Origin: Candidatus Faecivivens stercorigallinarum
GTDB lineage: Bacteria > Bacillota > Clostridia > Oscillospirales > Ruminococcaceae
Reading direction: 5' to 3'
NCBI GenBank assembly: GCA_018715465.1
Contig: DVLN01000115.1
Coordinates: 1 to 5,670 of the forward strand
DNA: 5,670 bases
Shown: positions 1 through 5,429 of the stretch, piece after piece
How the letters are laid out: each line of letters opens with the position of its first letter
Position numbering within the stretch: position 1 is the first letter of the stretch
The notes under the pieces: model-generated
Database searches by the model: none
Seen by the model: only the letters and a program-made list of their open reading frames with translations
Told to the model about the DNA's origin: nothing
Program-made: the position numbers and the translations under genes

Positions 1-302
1 GGGTCTTCGTTGGTGACCTGAATGTCAAAGGGAATCAGTTCACCAGTCTTCTTGTAATGCAACATCCATGCCCGGAAAACAGACTGGTTATAATGTGCTG
101 TACCGCTCCAGGTCCCTTCAAACCCGGCAGGCTTTTTGCCCATCTGCACCCTGCCAAGAATTGGCACGTCCACAATATTGATGGAAATTTTTGATTCAAA
201 GTCATACAGCTGCATCATGTTATACCGGTTTCCATCCATTGTGACATATACTTCAGCAAGCGAACCATAGACCGAATCATTTACATTCATCTGAATTGCC
301 AA
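1..302 (-). CDS. Phage tail tube protein (XkdM-like), N-terminal part, TTG start
   Basis: This encodes the protein of the inner tail tube, which stacks as rings inside the contractile sheath and forms the DNA channel. The gene runs off the left edge, leaving about 100 N-terminal residues. After the start the product reads MAIQMNVNDSVYGSLAEV, then a conserved-looking stretch with DGNRYNMMQ, VPILGR, an aromatic segment AHYNQSVFRAWM near residues 75-86, and FDIQVTNED at the edge. This pattern matches XkdM-type tube proteins of Bacillota contractile phages as I know them. I chose the TTG at 302-300 because AAAGGGGGG (319-311) lies 8 bases upstream. From the in-frame ATG at 290-288 the same site would be 20 bases away, and an in-frame TAG just upstream of the TTG excludes a longer start. 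The position directly after the sheath gene is the standard order. The family call is from memory of the family, not from a search. Confidence 0.9.
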   Translation of the reverse strand, partial: MAIQMNVNDSVYGSLAEVYVTMDGNRYNMMQLYDFESKISINIVDVPILGRVQMGKKPAGFEGTWSGTAHYNQSVFRAWMLHYKKTGELIPFDIQVTNED

Positions 303-310
303 CTAATACA

Positions 311-319
311 CCCCCCTTT
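311..319 (-). promoter_or_regulatory. Ribosome binding site deciding the tail tube start
   Basis: AAAGGGGGG on the minus strand starts immediately after the sheath stop codon (322-320). It sits 8 bases before the TTG at 302-300 and 20 bases before the in-frame ATG at 290-288. The spacing favours the TTG. The run of six G is an unusual form of Shine-Dalgarno sequence. Confidence 0.7.
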
Positions 320-1639
320 TTAGTTGACCTTGACCGTCATATACAGCTGGGTCATTGCACAGACAGGCGTGACATAATCGGTTACGACAACTGCCTTTTT
401 GCTGTCGCCCTGGGTAACGGTTACATTCGCGCTGTCAAAATCCTGGATGGCCCGGATATTCTGCAGCTCAGTATGGTGCTTGCAGATATCCTTCCAGAGA
501 GAAATCCGGCCAGCGTTATCATTCGGAACCTTGCCCAGATACCTGGTATTGAACAGAACTGCAATATCGTTGCCGATCTGATCAAGCACTCTCATGACCT
601 GATTATCCGAAAAATCCGCGTTTTTCTCAACCGTCACACTGGTAAAGGTGTTTACATCCGACAGTACCCGGATATCCTCACCGACCCGGTGCAGCATCAG
701 CTTCCCGGACAGAATACCTTCCTGCAGCTGTGCCTGGGTATAATCAACCTTTGGAACAAATTCGCCGGTATATGCGGTGTTGGTCAGCGTCGCATTAACA
801 GCGCATCCAGCTTCAGCACCGGTAACCCAGTAGACCATTGACGGGTCATCCTCGGCACCGGTCAAGCCGTTTTCAACCGAAATCACGCCTTCATAATCCG
901 CTTTGGTATGCCGGAAGAGAACACATTGGAACTTGACGCCGCAGTCATCCCGCATCCGTTTGGTAAAGGCTGCATACAGTCCTTTAACGGTATCGTCAGT
1001 TGACAGACACCCCAGCGTATTGAAAGAGTAGGATTCCAGCTTGTCCAGTGCCGCCTGCCAGGCTGCATCCTCGACCGTTCCATCTGTGCCGCCAGTCAAC
1101 GGAGTGCCCGCTGTCGCCGCCAGAGACGCCTCCGACTTAAAATCAACATAGTCGTTACCAATCAGGTCAGTTGCCGTGCTGACCGCCCGCTGTTCCCCGA
1201 CAAGGGTACTGTCGAGATAGGTATAGACGTTATAGAGCTTTCCTTCCGGCTCGCTTGCTTCATTTTCCTCAATGACAATCCGCAGGCTGTTGCCGCGGAT
1301 GCCAGGATACTTTGCGGTTGCGTAGGTATTGGAAGCCTTGACGCCGTCAGCGTTCAGACGATAAAAATAACCGGTCTTCGCGCTCTGGAAAAAGTCCCGC
1401 AGTCCTTTCAGCTCATCTGCGGTATAGGGATATCCGAAAATTTTCAGGCTGTCCCTCTGAAATGCATCATTCGTAACTGCAAATACTTCACCTTCCGGTC
1501 CCCATCCCAGCGGCAGCGGTAATGCCGCAATTCCACGATCGGACAGGGTCGCAGAAGCTCTGTCAACTGATACAAAGTTGATATAAGAACCGGGCAGGAT
1601 CTTGTTTTGTGTCAAAAAGGTGCCGCCACCCAGTGCCAT
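320..1639 (-). CDS. Phage tail sheath protein (XkdK-like)
   Basis: This is the contractile tail sheath subunit: it polymerises around the tail tube and contracts to drive the tube through the host envelope. The product has 439 residues, close to the usual size of PBSX XkdK-type sheaths. The N-terminus (MALGGGTFLTQNKILPG) is typical of this family, in which the N-terminal arm links neighbouring subunits. A YPGIRGNSLRI segment lies at about 111-121, matching the G-x-RGN motif of sheath proteins. The C-terminal domain (about 320-439) has VLDQIGNDIAVLFNTRYLGKV near 351-371 and ends in VTPVCAMTQLYMTVKVN, the usual end of the sheath core domain. The ATG overlaps the stop of the preceding small gene as TAATG, with AAGGTGA just upstream, so translation is probably coupled. 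Presence of a sheath makes this a myovirus-type tail. Confidence 0.96.
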   Translation of the reverse strand: MALGGGTFLTQNKILPGSYINFVSVDRASATLSDRGIAALPLPLGWGPEGEVFAVTNDAFQRDSLKIFGYPYTADELKGLRDFFQSAKTGYFYRLNADGVKASNTYATAKYPGIRGNSLRIVIEENEASEPEGKLYNVYTYLDSTLVGEQRAVSTATDLIGNDYVDFKSEASLAATAGTPLTGGTDGTVEDAAWQAALDKLESYSFNTLGCLSTDDTVKGLYAAFTKRMRDDCGVKFQCVLFRHTKADYEGVISVENGLTGAEDDPSMVYWVTGAEAGCAVNATLTNTAYTGEFVPKVDYTQAQLQEGILSGKLMLHRVGEDIRVLSDVNTFTSVTVEKNADFSDNQVMRVLDQIGNDIAVLFNTRYLGKVPNDNAGRISLWKDICKHHTELQNIRAIQDFDSANVTVTQGDSKKAVVVTDYVTPVCAMTQLYMTVKVN

Positions 1640-1839
1640 TATCTCACCTTACCTTTCATAAACTGACCGATCAGGTCATCCACCTGGTCGATCGTGTACA
1701 TTTTCCCTTCTTCCAGCAATACGCTCAAAAGGTCGCGCCGTCCGGCGTACCGCCTAAAAGTCAGGATATTTTGCTTGCTGAACACCGGACTTGCTGCTTT
1801 TTCTGCAGGTGCAGCCGGTGTCTTTTTCTTAACTGCCAT
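1639..1839 (-). CDS. Small conserved phage protein preceding the tail sheath, function unknown
   Basis: The product has 66 residues. Residues 1-18 are a flexible Lys/Ala/Pro-rich tail (MAVKKKTPAAPAEKAASP). After this comes a compact, probably helical part with YAGRRDLLSVLL (31-42), YTIDQVDDLIGQFMKGKV (48-65) and a C-terminal arginine. I recognise this layout as a small protein commonly found between the tail terminator and sheath genes of Bacillota contractile prophages, but I know of no demonstrated role. The start ATG lies inside the end of the tail terminator gene (overlap 1829-1839), with GGAAGGAA about 10 bases upstream. The TAA stop overlaps the sheath start by one base. A structural or assembly-chaperone role in head-tail joining or sheath initiation would be inference only. 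Confidence 0.85.
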   Translation of the reverse strand: MAVKKKTPAAPAEKAASPVFSKQNILTFRRYAGRRDLLSVLLEEGKMYTIDQVDDLIGQFMKGKVR

Positions 1840-2263
1840 GATTTACCGTTCCTTCCGTCAGATGCAGAATTTCCATATCCGGGATTTCCAGCTGTTCTCC
1901 TGCCGTAACAGTATAGGTCACCATACAGTGCAGGACCCCATCGACTGTTTCACACCGCCGGCCGGTTCCACGTACCATCCCACCATCCGGCAGGCTGATC
2001 GTCTCCAGCAACAGCATCAGCTGTACTGCCATCTCTGCCATTCCGGCATTGTCACCACTGTCCGCCGGAAAATAATGCACATCCAGCGGAACAGTCAGTG
2101 TGATTCGGCGGTTTGGCTCCCGCTGCATCGAAGGGGAAAGCAGAGCAATAAAAAAGCAGGGTTCTTTCAGTCCCTGCGTTACATTATTCTGATAGATTGA
2201 ATATTCGTCGCCAAACGTCCCATAAAGGGAAGCCGCGACCCCGTTTATCACGTCATTGATCAC
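1829..2263 (-). CDS. Phage tail terminator family protein
   Basis: This probably forms the ring that caps the tail tube and provides the head-docking surface. The product has 144 residues. Recognisable elements are an N-terminal helix (INDVINGVAASLYGTF, 2-17), a YSIYQNNVTQGLKEPCFFI block (21-39), a beta segment with VHYFP (62-66), a central helix rich in Met and Leu (75-88) and MVRGTGRRCETVDGVLH (96-112). The order YxIYxxxVxQGLKEPCFFI followed by YFP and RGTxxxxETVDGVLH matches tail terminator family proteins of Bacillota phages, as I recall them. The start is GTG (2263-2261), supported by GGGGTGG about 9 bases upstream. The gene overlaps the end of the gp10-like gene by 11 bases. The reading frame is intact. 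Confidence 0.85.
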   Translation of the reverse strand: MINDVINGVAASLYGTFGDEYSIYQNNVTQGLKEPCFFIALLSPSMQREPNRRITLTVPLDVHYFPADSGDNAGMAEMAVQLMLLLETISLPDGGMVRGTGRRCETVDGVLHCMVTYTVTAGEQLEIPDMEILHLTEGTVNHGS

Positions 2264-2702
2264 TTCCCGTTACCACCCCTTCCAGAAATTTTTGCAGTTT
2301 CTTTTCCAGAATCTGCGGTGCCATTGTTTCCAGTTCCTGCTCGGATATAGTCAGCATAAACCGGCCTTTGACCCAGGTTGCTTTCAGTCGTTTGCCGATT
2401 GCCGGCACATATCGACCCGGTGTCTGCCGGTGACCGAATTCCACATAGGAAGCATATTCGGTAGGGTTGATGACCCCGATCTGATAGCCACCGTCTACCT
2501 TTCGGATTTCAGTTGCTATCCAACCCCTACGAAGATTGCCGGATACTACCGGTGTACGCTTCTTGACCAATGCCAGCAGCCGTGCAGCCAGTTCTTTTGC
2601 CGCCTGTTCATAAAAAGCAGACAGTTCCGTCTGTTTCGCTGCTTTGTCCAGACGATCACGGAAATCTTTCAGCTCCTGAATATCGACTTTTACCCCGCGC
2701 AT
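2253..2702 (-). CDS. HK97 gp10-like head-tail / neck component
   Basis: This is a neck protein of the HK97 gp10 type, placed between connector and tail terminator and needed to attach the tail to the head. The product has 149 residues. An N-terminal helical part (ELKDFRDRLDKAAKQ, 10-24, then AAKELAARLLALVKKRTP, 34-51) leads into the hallmark TPVVSGNLRRGW (50-61). The second hallmark is NPTEYASYVEFGHRQTPGRYVP (79-100), and a C-terminal helix follows (124-142). The reading frame stays open upstream to 2810, but that part reads through the end of the preceding gene and does not look like this family. I therefore start at MRGVKVDIQELKDF (2702-2700), four bases after the previous stop. The Shine-Dalgarno there is weak, so translation probably depends on coupling. 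Confidence 0.92.
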   Translation of the reverse strand: MRGVKVDIQELKDFRDRLDKAAKQTELSAFYEQAAKELAARLLALVKKRTPVVSGNLRRGWIATEIRKVDGGYQIGVINPTEYASYVEFGHRQTPGRYVPAIGKRLKATWVKGRFMLTISEQELETMAPQILEKKLQKFLEGVVTGSDQ

Positions 2703-2706
2703 ATGA

Positions 2707-3060
2707 TTACGCCCATTTCTGCCAGAGTTCCAGCTGGATTTCCTGATGTCCCGGATATCGTGCCGGTTCACCTGATCGAGTATACAACAGCTGATTCCCA
2801 TCCCGAACAACCGTGATCCGGCTGCCGGGCGGTATTTTCACATCTGGTCGCAAAAACAGCTTGACTGTCTGAGTGACTGCCGCTGTGCTGCCTTCACCGG
2901 CCGCAGCAACCGACTGAAAGGATACCCGGCAAGGTTCATCTGTCAGGATTTCCCTTTCCTGAAAGTCGGTCAGATGGGTTTCAGGGTCGGTCACCGGTTC
3001 GCGGACAGTGACGGTACAAGCGTCTGTCCATAAAATGCGCAGAATCTCCGCCATTCCCAT
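2707..3060 (-). CDS. Phage head-closure / head-tail joining protein
   Basis: The product has 117 residues and belongs to the head-closure group of neck proteins, which bind below the connector and seal the DNA-filled capsid. It begins MGMAEILRILWTDACTVTVRE, a pattern I know from Bacillota phage genes at this position. It continues with a short beta-rich body: PCRVSFQS near 44-51, VKLFLRPDVKIPPGSRITV at about 67-85, and SGEPARYPGHQEIQLELW at about 96-113. The ATG at 3060 overlaps the connector stop as TGATG, with AAAGGTGG 7-8 bases upstream. A GTG at 3063 or an ATG at 3054 (giving MAEILR) is also possible and changes the length by only one or two residues. The stop is four bases before the gp10-like start. 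Role is by family pattern and gene order. Confidence 0.85.
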   Translation of the reverse strand: MGMAEILRILWTDACTVTVREPVTDPETHLTDFQEREILTDEPCRVSFQSVAAAGEGSTAAVTQTVKLFLRPDVKIPPGSRITVVRDGNQLLYTRSGEPARYPGHQEIQLELWQKWA

Positions 3061-3401
3061 CACCAGCCCACCTTTCTGAAACGTTCCAGTACCGGCAGAT
3101 AGTTCTTCAAAAAACCAAAAGCAGCATTGCTGTCACCCGAAAAAGCCGACCCGAACTGCATACTGGTATCCCCCATTTTGATGGATTGTACCGGTCCCTG
3201 GGCTCCACTCTCCGTCCCATTCCCAGATGCACGGTGCAGATCTGCGGAGAGAGTGACCGCGACATTTTCAAGCCCTTCCGGCAGTGTTTTTAGCCGACAG
3301 TAGCTGAGAATCTGATCGACCACTGTATCCAGTTCCAGCTGCAGCAGTGCATCATGACTGCTGTCCGTTATCCCCAGCAGCAGTTTCAGATTTTCCAGCA
3401 T
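3060..3401 (-). CDS. Phage head-tail connector protein (gp6/gp15-like)
   Basis: The product has 113 residues and probably forms the ring that sits directly under the portal after DNA packaging. It is mostly helical: MLENLKLLLGI (1-11), ALLQLELDTVVDQILSYC (18-35, the typical connector helix pair ending in YC), PEGLENVAVTLSADLHR (41-57), a Gly/Ser-rich loop (60-70) and a C-terminal helical end with FLKNYLPVLERFRKVGW. The frame is open upstream to 3488. That extension is a Lys/Arg-rich translation of the preceding gene in another frame, so I prefer the ATG at 3401, where family members usually begin with MLE. This start lies inside the preceding gene and overlaps it by 50 bases, which is unusually long here. 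Only a weak AAGAG-like site is seen 8 bases upstream. GTG codons at 3419 and 3410 are alternatives. Confidence 0.85.
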   Translation of the reverse strand: MLENLKLLLGITDSSHDALLQLELDTVVDQILSYCRLKTLPEGLENVAVTLSADLHRASGNGTESGAQGPVQSIKMGDTSMQFGSAFSGDSNAAFGFLKNYLPVLERFRKVGW

Positions 3402-3522
3402 TTCCGGCACTCTTATCACCCGCTTTTTTCTTTTCCTTGACCGGCTGATAACCTTTTTCAGTGTATTCAGCCAGCCTTTGCGGTGCAATCTCGCGGCAGA
3501 TGCCGCCCTTCTTAATCAGCAT
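3352..3522 (-). CDS. Small post-capsid phage protein, function unknown
   Basis: The product has 56 residues: a short N-terminal module (MLIKKGGICREIAPQRLAEY, then TEKGYQPV) followed by a low-complexity tail rich in Lys, Gly, Ala, Ser and Glu (29-56). Small proteins with an N-terminal LIKK...RLxEYxxxGY pattern are common straight after the major capsid gene in Bacillota phages, but I know of no proven function. An ATG at 3537 overlapping the capsid stop would add five residues. I prefer the ATG at 3522 because GGGAGG (3535-3530) lies 7 bases upstream of it and would lie inside the longer version. The C-terminal tail coding region overlaps the connector gene in another frame for 50 bases. The tail looks disordered. 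A head-completion role is a guess from position. Confidence 0.75.
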   Translation of the reverse strand: MLIKKGGICREIAPQRLAEYTEKGYQPVKEKKKAGDKSAGNAGKSETAAGDNGQQS

Positions 3523-3529
3523 TCCGATT

Positions 3530-3535
3530 CCTCCC
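3530..3535 (-). promoter_or_regulatory. Ribosome binding site deciding the post-capsid gene start
   Basis: GGGAGG on the minus strand sits two bases beyond the ATG at 3537 and 7 bases before the ATG at 3522. It also lies just past the capsid stop codon (3539-3537). Its spacing fits the second ATG, so the product is 56 rather than 61 residues. Confidence 0.7.
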
Positions 3536-3536
3536 A

Positions 3537-4418
3537 TCAGGTGGCATTCTTATGCAGGTAAATCCCCTTCACCTTATTCTCATAGACAAAAGCGTCATGG
3601 TACAGTCTGAACTGGAACTTCCAGGCGTCTTTTGACTGGTTTTCATCCGGCGTGAAGATCTTGGGAAGTGCAAACTTTTCGACCTGCAAAATAGCGGTCG
3701 GATGAATCATCATGAAGTTGATGTTCTTTGCAGAGCTGCCCTTGGTATATCCCCAGCTTTCGGTTCCGGCGTTCAGCGTGATTTCGGTATAAAACCGAGT
3801 CTTGGGCACATAAATGATCGGCATATCGTTATAACCGGACAGGACCGTCTGTACTGTCTCATCGCTGCCCCATCTGCGGCTCAGTGCGGCATTCAGGACA
3901 GGCTTGAGGTCGCTCGAAATGAACAGTCTGCGGCCTTCTGCCGGCACTTCGTCCTCATCCATCTGACGAGATGCTTCGTCAATCGCTGCCAGGATAGTAT
4001 CTTTGTCCAGTGCAGCTTCAGTCGTCGTCGAGATGCCGGAAGTAGAAGCGTACTTTGCAAAACGATAGGCATCCAGTTCCGGAACGACGTGTTCCCGCAT
4101 GAAGCTGCCGGTCACCTGACCGAACACCATTCCCAGCGTTTCCTCGTTATCCATCCGGTCAACCGAGAATTCCTTGCCGCGTTCCTCGGTCAGTTTCATC
4201 GTTTCCCAGCTGGCGGTCACATCACCTTTGGGATAACCGTCTTCACGGCTGTAATCACCAAGACCGGTGGTGGATACCTTGAGAACCTTTACCTCATTTA
4301 CGCCGGTAAAGCTATCGGCACGGGACGCCGTGTCCATTCCGGCGGTTACCGAAGCTGCCTTGTAAATATCATCAATTACCGGCAGGAATTTCTGTGCGTA
4401 TGCAATCGAGTTTGCCAT
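3537..4418 (-). CDS. Major capsid protein (HK97-fold type)
   Basis: This is the main shell protein of the phage head, with 293 residues. It has a short N-terminal arm (MANSIAYAQKFLPVIDDIYKAAS, 1-23). A likely extended-loop region, GLGDYSREDGYPKGDVTASWETMKL, covers 52-76, and DRMDNEETLGMVFGQVTGSFMREHVVPELDAYRFAKYA (87-124) fits the long spine helix. A mixed alpha/beta body follows, with RRLFISSD (163-170), MPIIYVPKTRFY (199-210) and FMMIHPTAILQVEK (235-248). The stretch with DNEET and VVPELDAYRFAKYA is highly characteristic of capsid proteins in Bacillota phages. There is no N-terminal protease domain, consistent with a separate scaffold gene immediately upstream (32-base gap). GAAAGGAT lies about 10 bases before the ATG. 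The fold assignment is from family knowledge, not structure prediction. Confidence 0.95.
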   Translation of the reverse strand: MANSIAYAQKFLPVIDDIYKAASVTAGMDTASRADSFTGVNEVKVLKVSTTGLGDYSREDGYPKGDVTASWETMKLTEERGKEFSVDRMDNEETLGMVFGQVTGSFMREHVVPELDAYRFAKYASTSGISTTTEAALDKDTILAAIDEASRQMDEDEVPAEGRRLFISSDLKPVLNAALSRRWGSDETVQTVLSGYNDMPIIYVPKTRFYTEITLNAGTESWGYTKGSSAKNINFMMIHPTAILQVEKFALPKIFTPDENQSKDAWKFQFRLYHDAFVYENKVKGIYLHKNAT

Positions 4419-4450
4419 TTTCTCACAATCCTTTCTTTACTTTGTGTGTG

Positions 4451-5011
4451 TTACCTGAGCCCTGCTGCCGCTCGCGCATTGGCAATGAATGAATCCAGGT
4501 TACCAGATGCCGGGTTTCCATCACCCGACTGAACACCATTCCCGCGCGTAACCGTCTGGACAGTATCAAACAGATACCCGTCGGACTTTTTCAGCGCTTC
4601 AAGGTCCAGTCCATCCAGTGTTCCGTCTTCCCGAAGCGTGACCTTGTCCAGATCAAGCAATGCCCGGATAGCCTTTGCATTCTTGCCTTTTGCCTGCATG
4701 ATCGCTGCATCTACAGCAGCATCCTTTTTGACAGCTGCAAGGTCGTTTTTATATTTAGTTTCCCAGTTTTTGACGTCAGCTTTCAGTGCTGCAACATCGA
4801 CGCCATCAAATGCTTTCAGCTTGCCGGTCAGCTCAGATACCGACTGATTTGCCGTGTCCAGCTCCCGGACCTTACTGTCGAATTTTTCCCGGTCGACGTA
4901 TTTGCCTTCCGACAGGTCGACCAGTTTGATTTTGGCGTTTGTAACGCCGGCTGAAAAATCCTCCCAGGTCAGTGCCTTTGCTCCGAACAGTTCTTTCAGT
5001 TTGTTCATCAT
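4451..5011 (-). CDS. Phage scaffold protein (gp20 family minor structural protein)
   Basis: This is the internal scaffold that guides capsid assembly, with 186 residues. From the chosen start it reads MMNKLKELFGAKALTWEDF, then a charged helical and probably coiled-coil region (about 42-105, including REKFDSKVRELDTANQSVSEL and VKNWETKYKNDLAAVKKD). The family's conserved core AKGKNAKAIRALLDLDKV lies near 107-124, then DGLDLEALKKSDGYLFD (133-149). The tail is Gly/Asn/Ser-rich and ends SFIANARAAAGLR. This pattern matches the Phage_GP20 family. The frame stays open to an ATG at 5089, but AAGGAGG (5026-5020) lies 8 bases before the tandem ATGATG at 5011 and 5008. The longer version would read through leader hairpins, so I use 5011. 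Scaffold just before capsid is the standard order. Confidence 0.93.
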   Translation of the reverse strand: MMNKLKELFGAKALTWEDFSAGVTNAKIKLVDLSEGKYVDREKFDSKVRELDTANQSVSELTGKLKAFDGVDVAALKADVKNWETKYKNDLAAVKKDAAVDAAIMQAKGKNAKAIRALLDLDKVTLREDGTLDGLDLEALKKSDGYLFDTVQTVTRGNGVQSGDGNPASGNLDSFIANARAAAGLR

Positions 5012-5122
5012 CTTTTGTGCCTCCTTGATTTGATTTATAAGCGCGCTGCCACTCAGCGCAGAGATCAGCATCAAAACGATGCCCGGCATTTAAACGCCCG
5101 CCGAATGGGCGAAAATGGTATG
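5012..5122 (-). promoter_or_regulatory. Structured 5' leader of the scaffold-capsid genes
   Basis: This non-coding stretch lies between the terminator and the scaffold start. On the transcribed (minus) strand it holds three simple hairpins in a row. The first is CGCCC/GGGCG (5111-5095, 7-base loop), followed by TTTAAAT. The second is GCATC/GATGC (5082-5068, 5-base loop). The third is GCGCTG/CAGCGC (5059-5043, 5-base loop). An A/T-rich single-stranded segment (TTATAAATCAAATCAA) and the ribosome binding site follow. The stems are perfect but short. I found no convincing sigma-70 promoter pair: TTATAA at 5040-5035 and TTTAAA near 5094 both lack a good -35 box at 16-18 bases. The leader may be made by terminator read-through, by a phage-specific promoter, or by RNA processing. 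The pairing is seen; any regulatory role is inference. Confidence 0.5.
5020..5026 (-). promoter_or_regulatory. Strong ribosome binding site of the scaffold gene
   Basis: AAGGAGG on the minus strand is a near-perfect Shine-Dalgarno sequence, 8 bases before the tandem ATGATG of the scaffold gene. It places the start at 5011 and argues against the in-frame ATG at 5089. It lies in an A-rich, apparently unstructured stretch just after the last leader hairpin, so it should be accessible to ribosomes. Confidence 0.85.
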
Positions 5123-5154
5123 AAAAAAGCACCGTACCTTGCAGTACGATGCTT
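5123..5154 (-). terminator. Rho-independent terminator after the small acidic gene
   Basis: On the minus strand AAGCATCGTAC (5154-5144) pairs with GTACGGTGCTT (5137-5127) to form an 11-base-pair stem with one G-U pair and a 6-base loop (TGCAAG). A run of six T ends at 5123; its first two bases form part of the stem. The hairpin begins 11 bases after the stop codon of the small acidic gene (5168-5166). On the opposite strand the stem is followed by no T-run, so it acts in the direction of the genes. It splits an otherwise continuous structural gene cluster just before the most highly needed products, so partial read-through or antitermination is likely if the downstream genes lack their own promoter. 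Confidence 0.9.
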
Positions 5155-5165
5155 CCACCATCAAT

Positions 5166-5429
5166 TCAATAAAGGATATCCGGGTCCATATCCAACTCCT
5201 CTAAGTTGGTCCAAACAGAGGGAAGAACATCCTTTCCCCCTTCAAGATCTTTGATCAGGTCCTCTTTGGTGTAATTATCAGGAGGACCGTAGGCCGTCCC
5301 TTCGGTGTCCATGTATACGAGACCAGGACCTGGCTCATCGCTCACAAAGCGGCCACCATAGGCCTGCTCATAAGCACTGGCAGCATCATGAAGTTTCTGG
5401 TCTGCTGTTACATCAGAATACTTAATCAC
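5166..5429 (-). CDS. Small, strongly acidic protein of unknown function behind the minor head gene
   Basis: The product has 87 residues and I do not recognise it. It is strongly acidic: by hand count 19 Asp/Glu against 6 Lys/Arg. It has seven Tyr, no Cys, no signal peptide and no membrane segment. The first half has a helical-looking segment (TADQKLHDAASAYEQAYGG, 8-26). A middle part follows with SDEPGPGLVYMDTEGTAYG, then PPDNYTKEDLIKDLEGG and an acidic C-terminus ending LEELDMDPDILY. The start is GTG (5429-5427), overlapping the previous stop as GTGA, with GAAAGGAG (5447-5440) 10 bases upstream; a strong site, so it is surely translated. A terminator follows directly. It could be an accessory head protein, a DNA-mimic-like acidic factor, or an immunity partner to the preceding MuF-type protein. 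None of these is proven. Confidence 0.8.
   Translation of the reverse strand: MIKYSDVTADQKLHDAASAYEQAYGGRFVSDEPGPGLVYMDTEGTAYGPPDNYTKEDLIKDLEGGKDVLPSVWTNLEELDMDPDILY

Noticed and set aside
296..841. A 181-codon open frame on the plus strand opposite the tail sheath C-terminus
   Set aside because: The minus-strand sheath protein is clearly recognisable here; the plus-strand product matches nothing I know and has no convincing ribosome binding site.
2703..2810. N-terminal extension of the gp10-like protein with Cys, Asn and Arg-rich sequence
   Set aside because: It overlaps the conserved C-terminus of the head-closure protein in another frame, and the family-like sequence begins at MRGVKVDIQEL.
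2256..2816. A 186-codon open frame on the plus strand opposite the gp10-like and head-closure genes
   Set aside because: The predicted product is rich in Cys, His, Phe and Gln, as antisense frames often are, and the minus-strand genes fully explain this stretch.
3410..3440. A-rich run (AAAAAAG) in the post-capsid gene as a programmed frameshift site that would fuse it to the connector
   Set aside because: The connector lies in the +1 frame and the run is not in the A_AAA_AAG phase needed for classic -1 slippage. The connector also has its own plausible start, so a fusion is not required.
3402..3488. Lys/Arg-rich N-terminal extension of the connector protein
   Set aside because: It is the post-capsid gene read in another frame, and family members start at the MLENLK-like segment.
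3702..4532. A 276-codon open frame on the plus strand opposite the capsid and scaffold genes
   Set aside because: It lies entirely over confidently assigned minus-strand genes, resembles no known protein and has no supported start. It is an antisense shadow produced by the codon use of the capsid gene.
5012..5089. N-terminal extension of the scaffold protein from the ATG at 5089, giving a hydrophobic start that looks a little like a signal sequence
   Set aside because: There is no good ribosome binding site before 5089, while AAGGAGG is ideally placed for 5011. The extension covers two of the leader hairpins, and scaffold proteins are not exported.
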